Assembly (NCBI RefSeq): GCF_025273675.1 | Contig: NZ_CP045809.1 | Span: 2,852,001-2,916,000 of the forward strand | Source: Gordonia pseudamarae | GTDB lineage: Bacteria > Actinomycetota > Actinomycetes > Mycobacteriales > Mycobacteriaceae | Direction: 5' to 3' | Length of the DNA: 64,000 nt | Shown: positions 11,264-20,723 of the stretch, one piece after another | Position numbering within the stretch: the stretch's first letter is position 1 | Layout: each line of letters starts with the position of its first letter | Notes under the pieces: generated by a model | Seen by the model: the letters and a program-made list of their open reading frames with translations, nothing else | Database searches by the model: none | Told to the model about the DNA's origin: nothing | Program-made: the position numbers and the translations under genes

Positions 11264-11267
11264 CTAG
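10263..11267 (+). CDS. IS481-family transposase (DDE)
   Basis: 334 aa. The N-terminal helix-turn-helix region (LRRAAERFQCSPATAKRWADRYRAG) would bind the element ends. The RNase H-like catalytic core has the DDE residues in LVHVDIKK, VMTDNGS and NGKVERFNRT, with the family's HHYNHHRPH near the end. I chose the GTG at 10263 because GGAGG lies five bases upstream; an in-frame GTG at 10224 lacks this. The reading frame crosses the right inverted repeat, and its stop codon TAG is the last three bases of the duplicated CTAG, outside the element proper. Confidence 0.92.
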   Translation: MTHANAPLTPEGRRRLASLIIDEGWSLRRAAERFQCSPATAKRWADRYRAGQCLTDRSSRPARSPARLPRRTERRIICLRYSRRWGPHRISYHLGIARSTVGRVLERYRMPLLSNIDQATGLPVRRPKPKRYEVDRPGRLVHVDIKKQGRIPDGGGWRAHGRGSAADRTAGVARGRAARSGAPHSRGYRYLHHAVDDHSRVAYSEILDDERKETAARFWRRANTFFAERGVEVTAVMTDNGSCYRSNAFAQALAETGIKHKKTKPYRPQTNGKVERFNRTLAAEWAYARPYTSEAERTTAYTAWLHHYNHHRPHTGIGGQVPSGRVHNLTGKYT

Positions 11268-11560
11268 CAGACGAAGTTGCCTTGACAGGTACCCGAAGAT
11301 CGGCTGGCCTGAATCCGTCCATGAAGTCGCGTCGTCTATCACCGGCGAGTTCCGGCCTCTGAAGTGTCCGTGACCACTTGTCCTGCGGGAGGATGCCCCA
11401 GCGTTGGGATCGGCACCAGCGAGTTCTGTGACATACAAGGAATGCAGATGCCTCTGACATTTTCCGGCTACATTGCCGTTCGGCGATTCGCCTACTGAGG
11501 AAGTTCGTCAAGACAGGCCGCTACGGTCTGCGATCCGGCCACGAAGGCTCGTGCGAGTAC
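11268..11560. other. Gene-free stretch between IS481 element and pheT
   Basis: About 290 bases with short open frames only and no recognisable protein, repeat or strong hairpin. It may be the relic of what stood downstream of pheT before the insertion. Confidence 0.5.
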
Positions 11561-14053
11561 TCAGCGCAGCCGAGCGCCGATCCGCCGGTCCGCTTCTTCG
11601 ACGGCGGCGAGTTTGGCAGTGTTAGCCTCGTCCTCGGTGAGGGTGCGGTCACCGGCGCGGAAGCGCAGTGCGAAGGCGAGGGATTTGTTGCCCTGGCCGA
11701 CCTGGTCGCCGGTGAAGACGTCGAACAGTTCGAGTGACTCGAGGAGTTCGCCGGCACCGTCGCGTAGGGCGTCGGCGACATCGGCAGACGGCACCGATGC
11801 CTCGACCACGACGGCGAGGTCTTGCAGGACTGCCGGGAAAACCGACACCTTGGGCGAGGGCAGCACCGTGGTGAGGGGCAGCGCGTCGATATCGATCTCA
11901 AAGGCGCACAACCGTTTCGGTAGCCCCGCACGTTCCAGGATCGCTGGGTGGAGTTCACCGGCATGGCCGACGGTCACACCGTCGACGATGACGGCGGTGC
12001 AACGGCCCGGATGCCACGGCGCGAAGTCGACGGCCGACAGTTCGATCTCGACACCGGCGGCACCGGCGGCGGTGCGGACCGCTTCGAAGGCGTCGAGGTA
12101 GTCGGCGGCGCGGCCGGCACCCCACGGGCCCGCCGGGTCACGCAGGCCGGTGAGCACACCGGCCACATACAGCGGCTGGTGCGGCAACGATGCGTCGAGG
12201 GCGGCGATCTGGGTGTCGTCGGGGCGCTTTGTGACGTCGAGGGCATCGACGGCAGCCACGTTGTCGCCGGCGATGACTACCTGACCGATAGTGAACAGCG
12301 CCAGATCCCGTTGTCCGCGAGCGATATTGCGGGTCGTCATCTCCAGCAGACCCGGCAGCAGCGTCGTGTTGAGTTCGGGCCGGTCCCGTTCGAGCGGGTT
12401 GAGCACCTTGACGGTGCGACGGCGATCGTCGTCGGCAGCCAGACCCCACTGATCGAACACCCCGGCCGGCATGAACGGGTACGGCAGCACCTCGGTGAAA
12501 CCGTCGACAGCCAACACCTTCCCGATGCCGCGACGGCGCCGCTGGGCGGCGGTGAGCCCGGTTCCGGCGGGCGCCCGCGGCGGGATGGCCGGAATCAGTT
12601 CCAGGCCCTCCAGCCGCAGCACCTCTTCGACCAGATCGGCGCGCTGACGCAGATCGGGACGCCACGACGCGGGGGTGACGGTCAGCGGATCGGTGCCGGA
12701 CACGGCGCAACCCACTTCGGCCAGGCGGTTGGCGGTGGTGCCCGGCGCGTACGTGATACCGGCAACCCGGTCGGGTTCGTCGGCGGCGATGGTGATCGGG
12801 ACGGCGGGCTCGGTGTCGACGCGCACACCGGCCAGCGGGGAGGCGATCTTCCCGCCCGCGATCTCGACGATCAACTCGGCGGCACGATCGGAGGCCGCGA
12901 CGGTGATCTCGGGGTCGACGATCCGCTCGAACCGCTTGGATGCCTCCGAGGTCAGCTTGTGCCGCTTGCCGGTGCGGAACACCCGCACCTGATCAAACGT
13001 CGCCGACTCCAGCAGCACCGTGGTGGTCTCGCCGGACACCTCGGTGGAGCCACCACCCATCACACCGGCCAGGGCGATCGGCCCGGACTCATCGGCGATC
13101 ACCACATCTTCGGGATCGAGCGCGCGTTCGGCACCGTCGAGGGTGGTCAGCTTCTCCCCCGGTGCCGCCGACCGGACCGTGACGGTGCCGGTGATCTTGT
13201 CGGCGTCGAAGGCGTGCAGCGGCTGACCGAGTTCGATCATCACGTAGTTGGTGATGTCGACGATTGCCGAGATCGGGCGGATCCCGGCCACCAGCAGACG
13301 CTTCTGCATCCACCACGGCGACACGGCCGTCGCGTCGACACCGGTGATGACACGGGCGGTGTACCGGGTGGCCGACGAATCGGGTTCGATCACCACCGGC
13401 CACGCGGCGCGGCTGCCGTCCTGCCCGTCCGGTATATGGGCGAGTGCCGGGCGATCGGCGCCCGGATCGACGAACGGTACCCCGAAGCTGCCCGCGAGCT
13501 CCCGGCCCAGGCCACGCACCGAGAACGCGTAACCGCGGTCGGGGGTGACATTGATGTCGATGGCGGTGTCGGCCAGGCCCAGCACTTCGCGGGCGTCTGC
13601 GCCCGGCGCGGCGGTGCCCGGGGCGAGCACGAGGATGCCCGACGCGTCGGCACCGATTCCCATCTCGGCGACCGAGCAGATCATGCCGTCGGAGGTTTTC
13701 CCGTACGTCTTGCGGGCGGCGATCTCGAAGGGACCCGGGAGCACCACACCGGGCAGCGCCGCCACGATCAGATCACCCTCGGCGAAGTTGCGGGCGCCGC
13801 ACACGATGCCGCGCGGCTGCTCCTCGCCCACGTCGACCTGGCAGAACCGGATGGGCTTCTTGAACTCGGTCAGTTCCTCGATCGATTCGACCCGGCCGAC
13901 GACCAGCGGGCCGGTGATCTCCGGGAACGGTTCGATGTCCTCGATCTCGAAACCGACGCGCACGAAACCGGCGTCGACCTCCTCCGCGGTGGCCGACCAG
14001 GCCGGGTCGCCCTGCCGGAGAACGTCGGTGAACCAAGACAGTGGAGCACGCAC
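11561..14053 (-). CDS. pheT: Phenylalanyl-tRNA synthetase beta subunit
   Basis: 830 aa, normal length. Domains in order are the tRNA-binding EMAP-like region (about 40-155), B3/B4 editing domain (about 215-400), B5 (about 410-480) and catalytic-like core, and the C-terminal ferredoxin-fold anticodon-binding domain (about 735-830, starting PKVSVFPAVLQDLAVVV). It forms the alpha2-beta2 enzyme with PheS. The GTG start gives V-R-A-P-L-S-W, the standard N-terminus, 39 bases after pheS. Confidence 0.97.
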   Translation of the reverse strand: MRAPLSWFTDVLRQGDPAWSATAEEVDAGFVRVGFEIEDIEPFPEITGPLVVGRVESIEELTEFKKPIRFCQVDVGEEQPRGIVCGARNFAEGDLIVAALPGVVLPGPFEIAARKTYGKTSDGMICSVAEMGIGADASGILVLAPGTAAPGADAREVLGLADTAIDINVTPDRGYAFSVRGLGRELAGSFGVPFVDPGADRPALAHIPDGQDGSRAAWPVVIEPDSSATRYTARVITGVDATAVSPWWMQKRLLVAGIRPISAIVDITNYVMIELGQPLHAFDADKITGTVTVRSAAPGEKLTTLDGAERALDPEDVVIADESGPIALAGVMGGGSTEVSGETTTVLLESATFDQVRVFRTGKRHKLTSEASKRFERIVDPEITVAASDRAAELIVEIAGGKIASPLAGVRVDTEPAVPITIAADEPDRVAGITYAPGTTANRLAEVGCAVSGTDPLTVTPASWRPDLRQRADLVEEVLRLEGLELIPAIPPRAPAGTGLTAAQRRRRGIGKVLAVDGFTEVLPYPFMPAGVFDQWGLAADDDRRRTVKVLNPLERDRPELNTTLLPGLLEMTTRNIARGQRDLALFTIGQVVIAGDNVAAVDALDVTKRPDDTQIAALDASLPHQPLYVAGVLTGLRDPAGPWGAGRAADYLDAFEAVRTAAGAAGVEIELSAVDFAPWHPGRCTAVIVDGVTVGHAGELHPAILERAGLPKRLCAFEIDIDALPLTTVLPSPKVSVFPAVLQDLAVVVEASVPSADVADALRDGAGELLESLELFDVFTGDQVGQGNKSLAFALRFRAGDRTLTEDEANTAKLAAVEEADRRIGARLR

Positions 14054-14092
14054 GTGAAGTCAGCTACTTTCGTCGAAAAGTGGTGGTCGTGG

Positions 14093-16095
<2,003 letters not shown>

Positions 16096-16141
16096 ATCCG
16101 TCGCGGGTCGGGAAACGTTGTCGTCTATGACAACCGGCCGA

Positions 16142-16522
16142 TCAGGCGGCCGGTGCGTTGACGTCGGCCGGCAGCGCCTTGCGGGCGACCTCGACCAGGC
16201 CCGTGAAGGCGGCGGGGTCGGTGACGGCGATGTCGGCGAGCACCTTGCGGTCCACCTCGACTCCGGCGGCCTTGAGGCCCTGGATGAAGCGGTTGTAGGT
16301 GATGTCGTTGGCGCGGGCGGCGGCGTTGATGCGCGCGATCCACAGCTTGCGGAACTCGCCCTTGCGGGCACGGCGGTCCCGGTAGGCGTAGGTCAGCGAG
16401 TGGAGCTGCTGTTCCTTGGCCTTGCGGTACAGCCGCGACCGCTGACCGCGGTAGCCCTTGGAGGCCTCAAGGGTTGTCCGGCGCTTCTTCTGGGCGTTGA
16501 CGGCCCTTTTCACGCGTGCCAT
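16142..16522 (-). CDS. rplT: 50S ribosomal protein L20
   Basis: 126 aa. It is a basic protein beginning [10 protein letters not shown] with the family segment [16 protein letters not shown] and [20 protein letters not shown]. It binds 23S rRNA early in assembly and can repress its own operon. It is the last gene of infC-rpmI-rplT, 51 bases after rpmI. Confidence 0.98.
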   Translation of the reverse strand: MARVKRAVNAQKKRRTTLEASKGYRGQRSRLYRKAKEQQLHSLTYAYRDRRARKGEFRKLWIARINAAARANDITYNRFIQGLKAAGVEVDRKVLADIAVTDPAAFTGLVEVARKALPADVNAPAA

Positions 16523-16573
16523 GTCTTAAATCCTTCTAGTTCGTCAGAAATCTGGTCTCAAGCGGGCCGCGGG

Positions 16574-16768
16574 TCAGCGGTTGAGCAGGCGCTTGATGCG
16601 GGGGGCGTCGTTCTCACTGACGACGGCGACACCGTCGAGACGGCGGGTGCGGCGCGACGACTTGTGCTCCAGCAGGTGGCGGCGGTTGGCCTTCTGGCGC
16701 ACGATCTTGCCGCTGCCGGTCACCTTGAATCGCTTCGCGGTGCCCTTGTGGGTCTTGCTCTTCGGCAT
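16574..16768 (-). CDS. rpmI: 50S ribosomal protein L35
   Basis: 64 aa and highly basic, beginning [15 protein letters not shown], the diagnostic L35 start. It is the middle gene of the conserved infC-rpmI-rplT operon, with GAAGGAAG as ribosome binding site before the ATG. Confidence 0.98.
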   Translation of the reverse strand: MPKSKTHKGTAKRFKVTGSGKIVRQKANRRHLLEHKSSRRTRRLDGVAVVSENDAPRIKRLLNR

Positions 16769-16879
16769 GAATCTTCCTTCATTCGAGCGAGCGGGAACAC
16801 GCGCCGGTCACGCGGTGCGTTCTCGTTCGCAGGGACTGCGTATGACGTCGGCGATACCGCCGCCGACGCGCTGATGTGG

Positions 16880-17467
<588 letters not shown>

Positions 17468-17470
<3 letters not shown>

Positions 17471-17481
17471 GGGGCCTCCTT
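17468..17481 (-). promoter_or_regulatory. infC initiation site: AAGGAGG plus AUC start codon
   Basis: A strong Shine-Dalgarno (plus-strand CCTCCTT, 17475-17481) is paired with a deliberately poor start codon, ATC. This combination lets IF-3 lower its own translation when abundant. Confidence 0.85.
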
Positions 17482-17769
17482 GATCAAAACTTTCATGGTG
17501 ACCACCGGGGGCTGCTCGACAGGGCCGCGGGAGCGAGGCACTCAGCACAAGAGCCCCGGGACGAATGGTCCACAGGGCTCCGATACCGACCGGTTCACCG
17601 ACACGTGTGTCGGCCCGAACCCGTGCATCGACTGCGATGCGACGAGGTTCGGCTGGGAACCGGACCGTACAACTTCGGCGAGAATCGCCGTGTCGTGACG
17701 GTGGGAGCGGAACTCCACTTGCGACCCCGGCAAGAACCGGGGCGGTCGTACTGTGGGAGTCTAGCAGCC
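17471..17769. promoter_or_regulatory. Divergent leader between infC and the DUF1844 gene
   Basis: 299 bases with no gene I can support. It must hold the promoters for infC (minus) and the DUF1844 gene (plus). On the infC side, GAGCCC and GGGCTC arms can pair around a short loop in the leader. A small out-of-frame ATG lies just before the infC start. I could not identify a known ribosomal leader motif. Confidence 0.4.
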
Positions 17770-18177
17770 ATGACCTCAAACTCCTATTCGTCACCTGGGG
17801 ATACACCCGACGGCGACGTCATCGGCGCCGGAGACGAACGGCAGCAGACCGATCGTGACAACGTCCGCGACCTCGCCGATATTCCATCCATCGAGGTCAT
17901 CACCAAGTCCATCGTCATGCTGATGAGCGCCGCCGCGGAAAAGCTCGGCCTGGCCGAGGGCGCCGCCGACGACACCGTCGACCTCGACGAGGCCCGCAAG
18001 CTGATCACCGCGCTCGCCGGTCTGGTCGATGCCGCCAAGGCCGATCTCGGCCTGCACGCGGCCCCCGTCCGCGACGGACTCAAGGGCTTGCAGCTCGCCT
18101 TCCGCGAGAAGAGCGCCTACCCCGACGCCCCCGGCGACGGCCCGGGAGAGAAGTACACCGGACCGGTTCGCGGATAG
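17770..18177 (+). CDS. DUF1844 family protein
   Basis: 135 aa. After an acidic, disordered lead of about 40 residues comes the compact helical DUF1844 segment ([25 protein letters not shown], then [24 protein letters not shown]). This family stands divergently from infC in many actinobacteria; its function is unknown. The ATG at 17770 was preferred to a longer frame that would cover the infC promoter region. Confidence 0.8.
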   Translation: MTSNSYSSPGDTPDGDVIGAGDERQQTDRDNVRDLADIPSIEVITKSIVMLMSAAAEKLGLAEGAADDTVDLDEARKLITALAGLVDAAKADLGLHAAPVRDGLKGLQLAFREKSAYPDAPGDGPGEKYTGPVRG

Positions 18178-18214
18178 CCCCGCGGCCGTTCGCGGCGCAC
18201 GTACGCTGGTCGGT

Positions 18215-18553
18215 GTGAGCACACCTGAATCGCCCGGCGGCACCGATCCCGGGATCGTCGACGCCGAGGTCGTCGAGCAACCGCCGGTCACCTCCCCGGC
18301 ATCCCCGGCCCCGGTATCCCCCTACGCGGGCGCCGCGCCGACACTGCCCGACCCCGACTACTCGGAGGCCGGGGTGCCCTCGTTCGACTTCGTCCGCGAC
18401 AAGATCGAGAAACGCGTCGCCACCGCCATCGGTTCGGAGGTACTCGCCGAGGCGTCCGCGGAAGGACACCAGGCCGACGACGCGTTGCGCAGACGCAACG
18501 AGGCCGCGAAGAAGAAACTCGACGAGATCCGCAGGTCCATGGGCGGAGCCTGA
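18215..18553 (+). CDS. Small conserved-looking hypothetical protein
   Basis: 112 aa. A Pro/Ala/Val-rich flexible half (1-55) is followed by a charged amphipathic helical half (FDFVRDKIEKRVATAIG and ADDALRRRNEAAKKKLDEIRRSMGG). No signal peptide or membrane segment. I do not recognise a family. The GTG at 18215 lies 37 bases after the DUF1844 gene, so both may be cotranscribed. It ends six bases before the convergent sigma factor gene. Confidence 0.6.
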   Translation: MSTPESPGGTDPGIVDAEVVEQPPVTSPASPAPVSPYAGAAPTLPDPDYSEAGVPSFDFVRDKIEKRVATAIGSEVLAEASAEGHQADDALRRRNEAAKKKLDEIRRSMGGA

Positions 18554-18559
18554 CCCGGT

Positions 18560-19393
18560 TCAGTCCCCGAGCGCGCGGATGTCCATCACCTCCAGTTCCG
18601 CTCGGCGCAGGGTGGTGTCGATCGCCGCGATGTGGCCGCCCGCACCGAAGGTGAATTCGGTGACCAGCAGCACCGGACCGCCGATCGGCACCGCGATACC
18701 CACGACACCGTCGAGCAGCGCCGCGTAGGCGGTGACGGCGCGCCCGCGGAACGCCTCGGCGATCGCGGTACCGCCGACGATCACCGCCGGATCGGCCTCG
18801 TCGGAGTGGGTGCGAAAGATCGCGTCCGGGTCGAGCAACTCGACGAGGGCATCGAAGTCTCCGTCACGTGAGGCCGCGATGAACGCCCTCACCGCCGGCC
18901 CCCGGTCGGCGGAGACGACTCCGGTCGGGTCCCCGTGTCCGGCCAGCCGGCGCCGCGCCCTGCTCGCGAGCTGCCGCGTCGAGGCAGGCGACCTGCCGAT
19001 CACCGAGGCGATCTCCCCGAATGGCACCGCGAACACATCGTGCAGGACGAAGGCCACCCGCTCGGCGGTCCCCAGCTCATCGAGGACGGCACTCAGGGCG
19101 GCCCCCACACTGTCGGCGAGCGCGGCCAGCTCCTCGGGCCCCGGACCCGCCGCGGCCACCTCCACCTCGGCCACGTCGGTCACGACACGCCGGGCCCGCA
19201 GCATGTCCAGACACACCCGCGAGGTCACGGTGCTCAGCCAGGCCTCGACGTTGTCGATGTCCGCCGAATCGGCGCGCGCCGCCTTCAGCCACGCCTCCTG
19301 AACGGCGTCGAGCGCGTCGTCACCGGACCCCAGCATCCTGGTTGCCAGCGCCACCAGCCGGGGGCGCGCGTTCTCGAAAACTGCCGGCTCCAT
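18560..19393 (-). CDS. ECF41-like RNA polymerase sigma factor with SnoaL-type C-terminal domain
   Basis: 277 aa. Region 2 (about 5-75, with RMLGSGDDALDAVQEAWLKAAR) and region 4 (about 110-160, with VPFGEIASVIGRSPASTRQLASRARRRL) are joined to a C-terminal NTF2/SnoaL-like domain of about 115 residues. In ECF41 proteins that domain controls activity in place of an anti-sigma factor. The hallmark linker motif WLPEP and the DGGGR motif are not visible, so it is a divergent member. The ATG at 19393 has GGGAG six bases upstream. Neighbour and promoter fit ECF41 biology: a divergent carboxymuconolactone-decarboxylase-like gene and TGTCACA-N16-CGTC sites in both directions. Confidence 0.88.
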   Translation of the reverse strand: MEPAVFENARPRLVALATRMLGSGDDALDAVQEAWLKAARADSADIDNVEAWLSTVTSRVCLDMLRARRVVTDVAEVEVAAAGPGPEELAALADSVGAALSAVLDELGTAERVAFVLHDVFAVPFGEIASVIGRSPASTRQLASRARRRLAGHGDPTGVVSADRGPAVRAFIAASRDGDFDALVELLDPDAIFRTHSDEADPAVIVGGTAIAEAFRGRAVTAYAALLDGVVGIAVPIGGPVLLVTEFTFGAGGHIAAIDTTLRRAELEVMDIRALGD

Positions 19394-19411
19394 CGATCTC
19401 CCATTCCTTCG

Positions 19412-19438
19412 TGTCACAACTGCACGCGGTCATCCGTC
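19412..19438 (+). promoter_or_regulatory. ECF41-type promoter for the AhpD-like gene
   Basis: TGTCACA (19412-19418), 16 bases, then CGTC (19435-19438): the promoter pattern described for ECF41 sigma factors. It reads towards the ATG at 19504. Confidence 0.8.
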
Positions 19439-19446
19439 ACAGATAT

Positions 19447-19473
19447 GACGGGGCGACCGAACCAGGTGTGACA
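19447..19473 (-). promoter_or_regulatory. ECF41-type promoter for the sigma factor gene (autoregulation)
   Basis: On the minus strand TGTCACA (19473-19467), 16 bases, then CGTC (19450-19447), reading into the sigma gene. It mirrors the plus-strand promoter. The two minus-10 elements are only eight bases apart, so both sites cannot be filled at once. Confidence 0.8.
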
Positions 19474-19503
19474 GCCCCGCACACGATCCGAAGGAAACCC
19501 GAG

Positions 19504-19965
19504 ATGTCCGCACCCCGTATGACCGCCCCCGCCTACGTCCTACCGGGCGTCGCCGACGCCATGCAAGCGATCGGCAAGGCCGTCGAGGCCACCGGCCTGT
19601 CCCCCGAACTCCTCGAACTCGTCCATCTGCACGCGAGCCGGCTCAACTACTGCAGTGTGTGCGTCGACGGCCACTGGCGACTTGCCCGCAGGTTCGGCGC
19701 GAGCGAGGAGAAGCTGTTCGCCGTCGGTGTGTGGCGGCACGCGCCGTACTACTCCGGCGCCGAACGGATCGCACTGGAGATCACCGAGGAACTGACCCTG
19801 TTGCCCGGGCACCCGGAGGCGCTCGGCGACGAGCTATGGGACCGGGCGGCGGCCGAGTTCTCCGAGGGGCAGCTCGCCGGCCTGATCATCGCTGTCGCAC
19901 AGATTAATTCGTGGAACCGGATGAATCATGCGGTGCACGGCCAGGCCGGGTCCTGGCGCCCGTAG
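19504..19965 (+). CDS. AhpD-like carboxymuconolactone decarboxylase family protein
   Basis: 153 aa. The alkylhydroperoxidase-type active site C-x-x-C-x-x-x-H is present (Cys50, Cys53, His57 in NYCSVCVDGHW), suggesting a thiol-based peroxidase or reductase, not a true lactone decarboxylase. Such genes are the standard partners of ECF41 sigma factors. The ATG at 19504 follows AAGGAAA by eight bases and a sigma-specific promoter 66 bases upstream. The physiological signal is unknown; oxidative or electrophile stress is a guess. Confidence 0.88.
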   Translation: MSAPRMTAPAYVLPGVADAMQAIGKAVEATGLSPELLELVHLHASRLNYCSVCVDGHWRLARRFGASEEKLFAVGVWRHAPYYSGAERIALEITEELTLLPGHPEALGDELWDRAAAEFSEGQLAGLIIAVAQINSWNRMNHAVHGQAGSWRP

Positions 19966-19977
19966 CCACCGCGATAC

Positions 19978-20023
19978 CGGCGATCGGTGGGGATGCGTCG
20001 TGGGAGCGTCCCACCGATCGCCG
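19978..20023. terminator. Bidirectional terminator between convergent genes
   Basis: A perfect 14-bp stem (CGGCGATCGGTGGG, 19978-19991, pairing with 20010-20023) and an 18-base loop lie between the AhpD-like stop and the stop of the convergent regulator gene. No T-run, as is common in this phylum. Confidence 0.65.
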
Positions 20024-20088
20024 TCACGTCAGGCACATCTGCCGGGCAACTCCTGCGGAACGATCCGCACCGGAAACGACATCGAGGC

Positions 20089-20655
20089 TCACGCTTGTTG
20101 GCCGGGCGCGGTGTGCGTATGCATCCGCACCCCGTCGTTGTTGAAGATGCTCAACACCTGCGCGGGCCTGCCACCCGCGGCGGACATACTGTGCGGAACG
20201 CGGGTGTCGAACTCGGCCGCCTCCCCCCTGGTGAGGATCAGGTCCTGGTCGCCCAGCAGCAGACGAAGCCTGCCGGACAGGACGTAGAGCCATTCGTAGC
20301 CGTCGTGCACCCGCGGCTCGGGCGCGTCGCGAACGGGTGGGTAGGTGATCTTGTACGTCCCGACCGGTGCTCCCTCCGGCGCGAGCGGCGCGATGACCAG
20401 GCCGTCCCGGTGGATCACCGGCCGGCGGATCCGTGGGTCGCGGACAACCGGTGTGACCAGGTCATCGAGACTGATGCCGAGCTCCCGGGTCAGCGGTACC
20501 AACAGCTCGAGGCCGGCCTGCCGCTTGCCCGACTCCAGCCGCGACAGCGTGCTGGTCGACATCTCCGCCTTCGCCGCGAGTTCCTCCAGCGTCCATCCCC
20601 GGCCACGCCGCAGCACACGCAGCCGGGCCCCGATCTGCTTGACGTCTACCGACAT
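20089..20655 (-). CDS. XRE-cupin transcriptional regulator
   Basis: 188 aa. An XRE-type helix-turn-helix (about 10-65; WTLEELAAKAEMSTSTLSRLESGKR) is joined to a C-terminal cupin domain (about 105-180; HDGYEWLYVLSGRLRLLLGD, ending DTRVPHSMSAAGGRP), which would sense a small ligand. The ATG at 20655 has AAGGAG eight bases upstream. It is divergent from the oxidoreductase/methyltransferase fusion gene across 68 bases, so it probably controls both. Confidence 0.88.
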   Translation of the reverse strand: MSVDVKQIGARLRVLRRGRGWTLEELAAKAEMSTSTLSRLESGKRQAGLELLVPLTRELGISLDDLVTPVVRDPRIRRPVIHRDGLVIAPLAPEGAPVGTYKITYPPVRDAPEPRVHDGYEWLYVLSGRLRLLLGDQDLILTRGEAAEFDTRVPHSMSAAGGRPAQVLSIFNNDGVRMHTHTAPGQQA

Positions 20656-20665
20656 CCGGCACTCC

Positions 20666-20697
20666 TTTGCCAATTCAGCAAATACGTTTGCAATTGT
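20666..20697. promoter_or_regulatory. Candidate operator between the XRE-cupin gene and the fusion gene
   Basis: TTTGC-N7-GCAAA (20666-20682) is an inverted repeat in the short divergent region. A second TTTGCAATTG follows at 20687-20696. These are plausible binding sites for the adjacent regulator. No direct evidence. Confidence 0.4.
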
Positions 20698-20723
20698 TCC
20701 ATACTGCCGGGTGGACTGGTCCC

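Noticed and set aside
11268..11511. Short minus-strand frames after the insertion sequence
   Set aside because: Under 90 residues, composition unlike neighbouring genes, no motif and no ribosome binding site.
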